Assembly (NCBI GenBank): GCA_012845835.1
Contig: JABAKD010000020.1
Location: 8,461,915-8,525,914 of the forward strand
Reading direction: 5' to 3'
Source: Undaria pinnatifida
Lineage: Eukaryota; Sar; Phaeophyceae; Laminariales; Alariaceae
DNA length: 64,000 bases
Shown here: piece after piece, positions 58,701-64,000 of the stretch
Numbering within the stretch: position 1 is the stretch's first letter
Layout: the number at the start of each line of letters is the position of its first letter
Notes under the pieces: model-generated
Told to the model about the DNA's origin: nothing
The model's database searches: none
The model's input: the letters and a program-made list of their open reading frames with translations, nothing else
Program-made: the position numbers and the translations under genes

Positions 58701-61700
58701 TCCTCCTTCAAGGTAGCGTGGCTATTCTCGTCCTTTTTCAGGATGGCGACGTTTTCCAGCTCTTCGTGCGGCATCGTCAGGTACACGCGAAGAGGGAGAC
58801 GACCTTCGTCCTATTCCTCAGAATAAGCCATTGATGGGGGAGGGATGTTCATCGGCAATCGCAGGGAAGGAGTGAAGCCCCAGCGGTTGACGTACGAAGG
58901 GAAATACATTCGAAAGTGCTGTTTTCTATGTTTGAGCGAATGGAAAAGCTGCGATAGGCGACAGGGACGTTGCATGCCGTACCCACGCCCTACCTCAACG
59001 TAACATTTCGAAACGAAAATATTGTGACGGACACAGGAAAATGTGAGGGCAGCGATCAGAACACCATCATCCATTTTGTTTTTGCGCGGGTTGGCGTGTT
59101 TCGTTTGGCCTCGCGATACTGTCGAAGGGGTGCTTATTCCCTACATGCTTGGCAATACACGAACAATTCGCGCAGGAATGAGAACAAGCAGAGAACAGCT
59201 AGAACTCGGGTGAGAATTGTTTCCGTCTTGACCTTGTGACAATATGGGCCCGCCGACAACAACCGCAAACCTGAGCGCGGCTTGAAACCTTATCGTGACC
59301 AAACCTCGAGAAACCTTGGAGCATATGCTATCACAAATGGTAGAAGTTATTGTAGCGCTCGTCGCAGAGCACGATTCCTGGTTCAAAACTTCCTACCGTC
59401 CTCCAAAAGGTGATCTTGACCCTCTTGGCGAGTTTTTTGGTTATCCTGTAGTTTAGGTCTTCCATTGCGCGACTAAGGGGCCAGCCATGTCTTTGTGCGT
59501 CTGCTCTTCAGCCGAGGAGTCATCCCACGCTAGCTAGAGGTGCAACAACAAATTCCGAGCTAACACGAGGAGCTCAACATCTCACCCAAAACACGACTTC
59601 GAATACATTCGTTCGTGCAACCAGATCAACATTTCTACGCGCAAGTCCTAAAACAAACATATTCCTAAAAAAATCATACTAAGCGATAGTTCCGCACTCG
59701 AGGAGCTTACCCGGCTAAAGGTATACCTTTTTTTGGCTAAAAATCGCAGCCCCTGCCGTGGAATGATCCCCAGGGTCGAGGTATCATACGACCCAGCACC
59801 GTAGATCCCACAATCTGTTCGGTTCATGTGAATAGTCCCACCTGCAGCCGAGAGTATACTTCGACGGCTTTGTCGTCATTGCTGTGCACCGCCGTTAGCC
59901 CGCTTCTCACGCATCGCCCAAGCGCCTCGGCAAACTGTTCACACCTTGAGCGCTCACGAGGGTTGTTTGCCCGCACGACCGAAGCGAGCGCGAGATACGA
60001 CACAGCGCAAGGGCGATAGTGTGCGAGATGATGGAAACGCTGCTCTGCTTCGCTTCAGCGTATTCGGCAGAAATCCAGGAAATCTAGGAAGCACGCTGGC
60101 GCATTCGGCAGAAATCCAGGAAATCTAGGAAGCACGCTGGCGCCTTTGCTTTTGCTTCAGCGATCATCGTAATGGGCTGGGCATCTTCGTCACTACGACC
60201 GTCCGCCGTCTAACTGACTTCATTCTCGCAGGTGCAAGTACGGGCTTGACTATACTTGCACAACAATTACATCAAGCGGCAAGCCCCAGAGCTCATTCTG
60301 GGTTGTGTTAGCAGGCACTCATCGAGAACAAAAAGGCGAAAAAAAACTAGCACAGCCCTTAAAAAAACACCGACGCGTTCAGAACGACGTACTTTCCACG
60401 CACCATACTCTCTGCGTACCTGGTCTCGAACGACGGCTTAGAGACGGCAACCTCCACCATACGCATGGAATCTTCTTTGAACAGTCCCGTCGGGCGCTGT
60501 TCTTCATCAAGGTCCACGCCCTCGATGTTCCCTCCTTCTTCTTCACCCCCTTTTCCCTCCCGCTCCTCCGCCTCCTTCCTTTCCACCTGGGCACCAACCT
60601 CCTTTACCCCGTACCCACCCATATATGGCCAAAACGTAATGAGCACCCAAATGTTGGAGGTATCTCCATTAGGAGTAGGAGCGGTGCTCCTTCTCCAAAG
60701 GGGGGCGTGGACAACGGTCACATTACTAACGAGAGCAGCAAATAACTCTGCCTGGTCGGTGAAAACCCGGCGTGCTCCGTTCCGAAATTGTAGAGATGCG
60801 AGGATCCATGGTATTACACACAGACTACGCCCATGCACAAAAATAGTGATAACACTCCCCCCCCCCCGCGCGTGCGCCACTCACCGGTGCTTGCAAGGGA
60901 GGTGTCCACTTTTTGTCAGGATCAATGCCGGCGGCGCGCATTGCGGCCGAATTAACCGCAATGGAGTGCCAACATCGTCGGTAGAGGAGACAAGGGCGGT
61001 CGCTTGGGAGGGTCGCGTCCAGGTCGCCGCGCGTGAGGCACAAGGGCGGTGACCAAAGGTTTTGATCCCAGCCGGTACCGATCTTCACGCGGTGGTCGGA
61101 CGAAGTGTCGGTGCGCGGTGGACGGACAGAAATGTTTTTCAGCTTAAGGCCTCTGAAAATTCAGAGGGAATATTTGTCGACCAAAACAAAAATGCCGATT
61201 ACAGCATCCGCCACACGAAGCCATCCGGGCCGCTGGGGTAAGGAATGTGCCCTCACTGCAATGCACCTGGTAGGGAGCTGCGCGGCACGCGGGCGGCATG
61301 GTGACAGTCCTGCTGCTTGATGCTATTTCTTGACGCTGGGAAACAATGCAATCGTCGCCTTTTTTGGTCGAAACGACTGCGCCCCAATGGGGGGTTAACC
61401 CTGTTTCCACTGTCAGAATCAGCCCACACTAATTCCAAGGAGGTTGTTGTCGAAAACGCGGGCGCAGTTCTTAAGGGGTTAACCCCTGTAGAGCCCCCAA
61501 ATCCCTTCCTACACTAACTTCAAGTAAATGTGTCCCCAAAATGGATTTCCAGTTGTAAAGGCGTTAAGCAGGGACTAGAGCTCCGTGCAAGGCACAATCT
61601 GTAGACTACAGGTGGCAGTTGAAACATCTCGTTGATTACATTCAAGGAAGAAAATTCCCGGACACTAGACTAGACCAGAAGATAACTTCGAAGGAGCAGA

Positions 61701-62170
61701 GAGCTACGCTGGGTTCATTCGCTTTCCTGAAACGATACCGCACCCGAACAACCTGCTGGGGGTGGGAGGCGTCCAATCAGAGCCCAAGCTGCCAGCAGGA
61801 GCTACTACAACTCGCACTCCGAGCGCGCTCGTTCTCTTTCTTCACATGCTACTCTCACCACCCAAGGAAGATCTGGATTGCTTTCAGCGTGTTGCCTGAT
61901 TGTCTGCTGCACTTCGACGACCGACCGGCAGGCGCTCAGCTCCACGTAGCAGGCACTATTTTTCGAACGAAAAAACGAGGGGCGTAAGCAGTTTCAGCTT
62001 ATAATTTTCTCTTTGCGACACTGCCAAGGGATCTCATGCCATCCTGCCTTCAGAAAGGCCATAAGTAACAACATCATCACCTTTCTCCCATGAAACCGAT
62101 GTGAATGTGCGCGTCCTGCAAGCCCGGCAGAACGACCGCTCCGGCAAGGTCGATGACATCGCAGTCTTCC
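52795..62170 (-). CDS. YtcJ-like metal-dependent amidohydrolase (first and one or more internal exons unresolved)
   Basis: Exons in order: 62170-62081, 61955-61859, 61082-60885, 60586-60420, 59944-59842, 58810 to about 58485, 58356 to about 58285, one or more not located, 56367-56233, 55197-55091, 54747-54660, 54081-53563, 53019-52795. Metal ligands of the superfamily are present: HxH in LQDAHIHIGFMG, His in HAIGDRAL, His in THCQ, Asp in GSSDAPIE. Other YtcJ signatures: GTGWDQNLW, LTRGDLDATLP, VNSAAMRAAGI, RVKLFSDGSLGG, YPWRTLLHAGV, HDPLRGIYDAV, VIRPGRLADLTILE and the final VSQVWVGG. The enzyme should hydrolyse an amide, carbamate or ester; the substrate cannot be told. Unusual insertions: an acidic stretch before GGNIEG, about 70 residues before MSRHRVKLF, and about 90 Ala/Thr/Ser/Pro-rich residues after the SDAPIE exon. 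The start codon was not found; the N-terminal 40-60 residues must lie upstream of 62170, perhaps beyond the window. Confidence 0.82.
53157..53240 (+). repeat. Dispersed repeat family F2, copy 3
   Basis: ttgccttagtcatttggcca, ttgaccacgcatcccttttg, ggacggagcaccgttcctac, after a G-rich tract (53050-53125). It lies inside the last intron of the amidohydrolase. Confidence 0.7.
54932..55012 (-). repeat. CAA-tailed short repeat, copy 6
   Basis: gttgctgtttttctcacatg, agtggtcacaggacaggatc, actctggagtcgaag. It lies in an amidohydrolase intron. Confidence 0.65.
56775..56990 (-). repeat. SINE subtype 2 body fragment
   Basis: Shares acgtaactcagacccggggt, ttctcccccctccctactac and cgccttcgtttttatcgcga with the SINE at 31060. 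It lies in the amidohydrolase intron that hides the unresolved exon. Confidence 0.6.
60062..60143. repeat. Perfect 41 bp tandem duplication
   Basis: attcggcagaaatccaggaa ... acgctggcgc occurs twice with no difference, so the duplication is young. It lies in an amidohydrolase intron. Confidence 0.9.
60610..60740 (-). repeat. Dispersed repeat family F2, copy 4 (inverted)
   Basis: agcacccaaatgttggaggt, taggagtaggagcggtgctc: reverse complement of the 28900 copy. Its end is about 25 bp from the acceptor of the amidohydrolase exon 60586-60420. Confidence 0.65.
60740..60848 (-). repeat. Dispersed repeat family F1, copy 8 (partial)
   Basis: ctgcctggtcggtgaaaacc, cggcgtgctccgttccg, gatgcgaggatccatgg; begins about 40 bp after the amidohydrolase donor at 60884. 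Confidence 0.65.
61479..61567. mobile_element. 89 bp TTAA-bounded MITE, copy 4
   Basis: ttaacccctgtagagccccc at the left, gttgtaaaggcgttaa at the right, caagtaaatgtgtccccaaa inside. It lies in an amidohydrolase intron. Confidence 0.75.
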
Positions 62171-62484
62171 CTGCGAAACAAAAAAAAGTTGCCGCGAATT
62201 CACAAACAAGGAAACATACAAAACACATGTACATGCAACACATAAACACCCACTGCCGACCTGTTTTTCTTTCGTGAAACGATCGCGGAGATCTTGGAGT
62301 TGATTTTGGTTCGCTCGGCTTAACCCCTTTATGACTGCCTCCACCTTCTTGGGGACAAGCTAGTGTTATGGTATCCCCTCTCCCGCGTTGCGGCATTATG
62401 ATTTATAGCATCTTACCACACTACCTGGGATTAGCGGATTTTTTTGCGCAGCGGTAAAACGGTTAAGGGCGGTGGACAGGCTCT

Positions 62485-62829
62485 TCATACTCCCTCGTGT
62501 TCGCACTTGATGTTGCGGAGGAGCCCGAGAAAGGGCAAGGCGCGCATTCGGAATCGAAACAACGATGGTCTCAACGACGAGTAGGACTGGAAGTGCAACA
62601 CACGAAGAAACTGCGCCACCGCGTTGTACAGGTTTGGAAGCCCGAGCCTCGTAAATACGCGGTAAGATAAAACGCCATTTATCCCCAACGACACCATAGA
62701 ACTATTACAAATATCGATTTCCTGAGCGGCCTCCATTTTTTCCCTTTCACACACTAACTTTAAAGTATTCTCCTTTCCGGACCACTGAGCGGACTCAGAT
62801 GCCTGAAACAAAGCTCTGAGCGCTCTCAC
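62485..62829 (-). other. Unassigned 114-codon open frame upstream of the amidohydrolase
   Basis: The frame is on the amidohydrolase strand and just upstream of its first known exon. It does not resemble the expected N-terminus and shows no domain, so it is left unassigned. Confidence 0.2.
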
Positions 62830-62889
62830 ACCTGAAAAACGCCGTGTTTTACACGTTTAAACCTGGCTTCTCTTTTGTTTTGCTTTGTT

Positions 62890-63600
62890 TACCAGTGGTA
62901 TCATACTGCTCAGCTCAGTAGTGCATCACAGCGCTAGCTCACAGCAGAGCAGCGCCGTGCCCTGCCGTGCAATGCCGTGCCCTGCCGTGCGGTGCAGTGC
63001 CCTGCCATGCGGTGCGATACTGTGCGGTGCTGTGTCGTGCTGTACTGTGCCGTGCTGCATGCTGTGCTGTACTTCCCTTTGGTACATGTCAGGTCTCATT
63101 CGACGAAGTATCATCCAGCAGTACCGAGGTATACCACATCACGTTCGTATGTACTGCATTGTTGAATCACATTAAATGCTCCCAGGTCAGCTCAGCTCAG
63201 CTATAGCTCAGCAGCGCACAGCGACGGTGCCGTGCCTTGCGCTGCCGTTCGGTGCGGTGCTGTGCGGTGCTGTGCCGTGTTGTGCCGTGCCGCGTGCTGT
63301 GCCGTGCTGCGTGCTGTGCTGTGCTTACTTTTTCGCATATGCCAGGTCTCACTCGACGAAGTTTCATCCGGCAGTACCAAGGTACACCACACCAGGTTTG
63401 TGCGTACTATACTGTTGAATCACATTAAATGCCCCCAACTCAGCTCATCTCAGCTATAGCTTAGCAGCGTGCAGCGCAGCGTTGTGTGGTGCCGTGCTGC
63501 CGTGCCTTGCCCAGCGCTGCGGTGCAGTGCTGTGCCGTGCTTCGCTGTGCCTTCTTTCAAACATACAGCAGTACCAGGTATCATGCGAAGTACCACGTAC
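62890..63600. repeat. Tandem repeat of about 260 bp with GTGCC/GTGCT-rich core, 2.5-3 copies
   Basis: Each copy has ctcagctcagctatagctca, a ccgtgctgtgc-rich core, tcaggtctcattcgacgaag and tgttgaatcacattaaatgc. All frames across it read Cys/Ala-rich text that comes from the repeat. Confidence 0.85.
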
Positions 63601-64000
63601 AAAGTACCGGTATGTGCGTGTGTACTCGTGTTTTTGCTTTCTTCGTTGATTGTCCTCCCTCTCGGTTCTCTTCGCGTTTTTTTTTTCGCAAATTACACCC
63701 ATAATGCCTATCAGAACGTGACATCGCCAACAAGCGCACAACACAGCACAGACAGGGCGATCAGCTCTGCACAAGTAGCTCTTGGCGTTATCAAATCGCT
63801 AGTTGCACCAAATCATGGGCCTCTTCTTTCTGCACCCTTCACATTACTAGTTGAAATCTTCCTTGCGCAAGTGTAGTTACGCGAGTGTAGCTGACGCCGC
63901 TCGCTGAGCGGAGCCCTTGTAATTTCCTACATGCATGCTTGTCGCTGGGAAGCTTTTCTACTACTGCTTCCCCCCCCCCCACCCCGAACGCCCCCTTCTT

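Noticed and set aside
62260-62344. Possible N-terminal amidohydrolase exon (EAVIKGLSRANQ...)
   Set aside because: Its exit phase does not fit the exon at 62170, it starts with GTG, and it contains the end of the TTAA MITE.

Overview
The window is nuclear DNA of an intron-rich eukaryote. Exons are short and GC-rich, with GT-AG borders and one likely GC-AG border, and they lie in long introns full of small transposable elements and minisatellites. The gene types (ankyrin-kinase, EH-domain protein, TRAF-type zinc-finger protein, YtcJ-like amidohydrolase), intron density and exon style suggest a photosynthetic stramenopile, most likely a brown alga with a large genome. That placement is an inference; no marker gene in the window fixes the species. 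There is no operon, CRISPR array, rRNA gene or convincing functional tRNA gene.

Five multi-exon genes were rebuilt by hand by matching splice phases and protein-family motifs. (1) Minus strand, 27298 down to 95: an ankyrin / coiled-coil / protein-kinase gene with a RING-like beginning at the window edge. It has 12 visible coding exons over 27.2 kb, and the gene runs off the left edge. (2) Minus strand, 36767 to 32554: a Trm1-type tRNA guanine-26 dimethyltransferase in 5 exons. (3) Plus strand, 37171 to 42613: a protein with two EH domains in 8 exons, head-to-head with Trm1 across about 400 bp. (4) Plus strand, 43848 to 50450: a protein with six TRAF-type zinc-finger units; its 5' end is not resolved. 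(5) Minus strand, 62170 to 52795: a YtcJ-like amidohydrolase with all expected metal ligands; its first exon(s) and one or more internal exons are not resolved.

Layout: 0-27.3 kb is the kinase gene, more than 90 percent intron. 27.3-32.5 kb is intergenic with two complete TRIM retrotransposons and a SINE. 32.5-36.8 kb is Trm1. 36.8-37.2 kb is a divergent promoter. 37.2-42.6 kb is the EH gene. 43-50.5 kb is the zinc-finger gene. 50.5-52.8 kb is intergenic with two MITEs. 52.8-62.2 kb is the amidohydrolase. 62.2-64 kb holds tandem repeats.

The genes do not form an obvious pathway. The kinase and the zinc-finger protein are both plausible signalling or ubiquitin-linked proteins, the EH protein is probably endocytic, Trm1 modifies tRNA and the amidohydrolase is metabolic. 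The most notable content is the kinase architecture and an unusually rich set of miniature mobile elements: TRIMs, a roughly 90 bp TTAA-bounded MITE, a MITE seeding CCCGA pentamer expansions, CAA-tailed short repeats, tRNA-derived SINEs and an A-box minisatellite.
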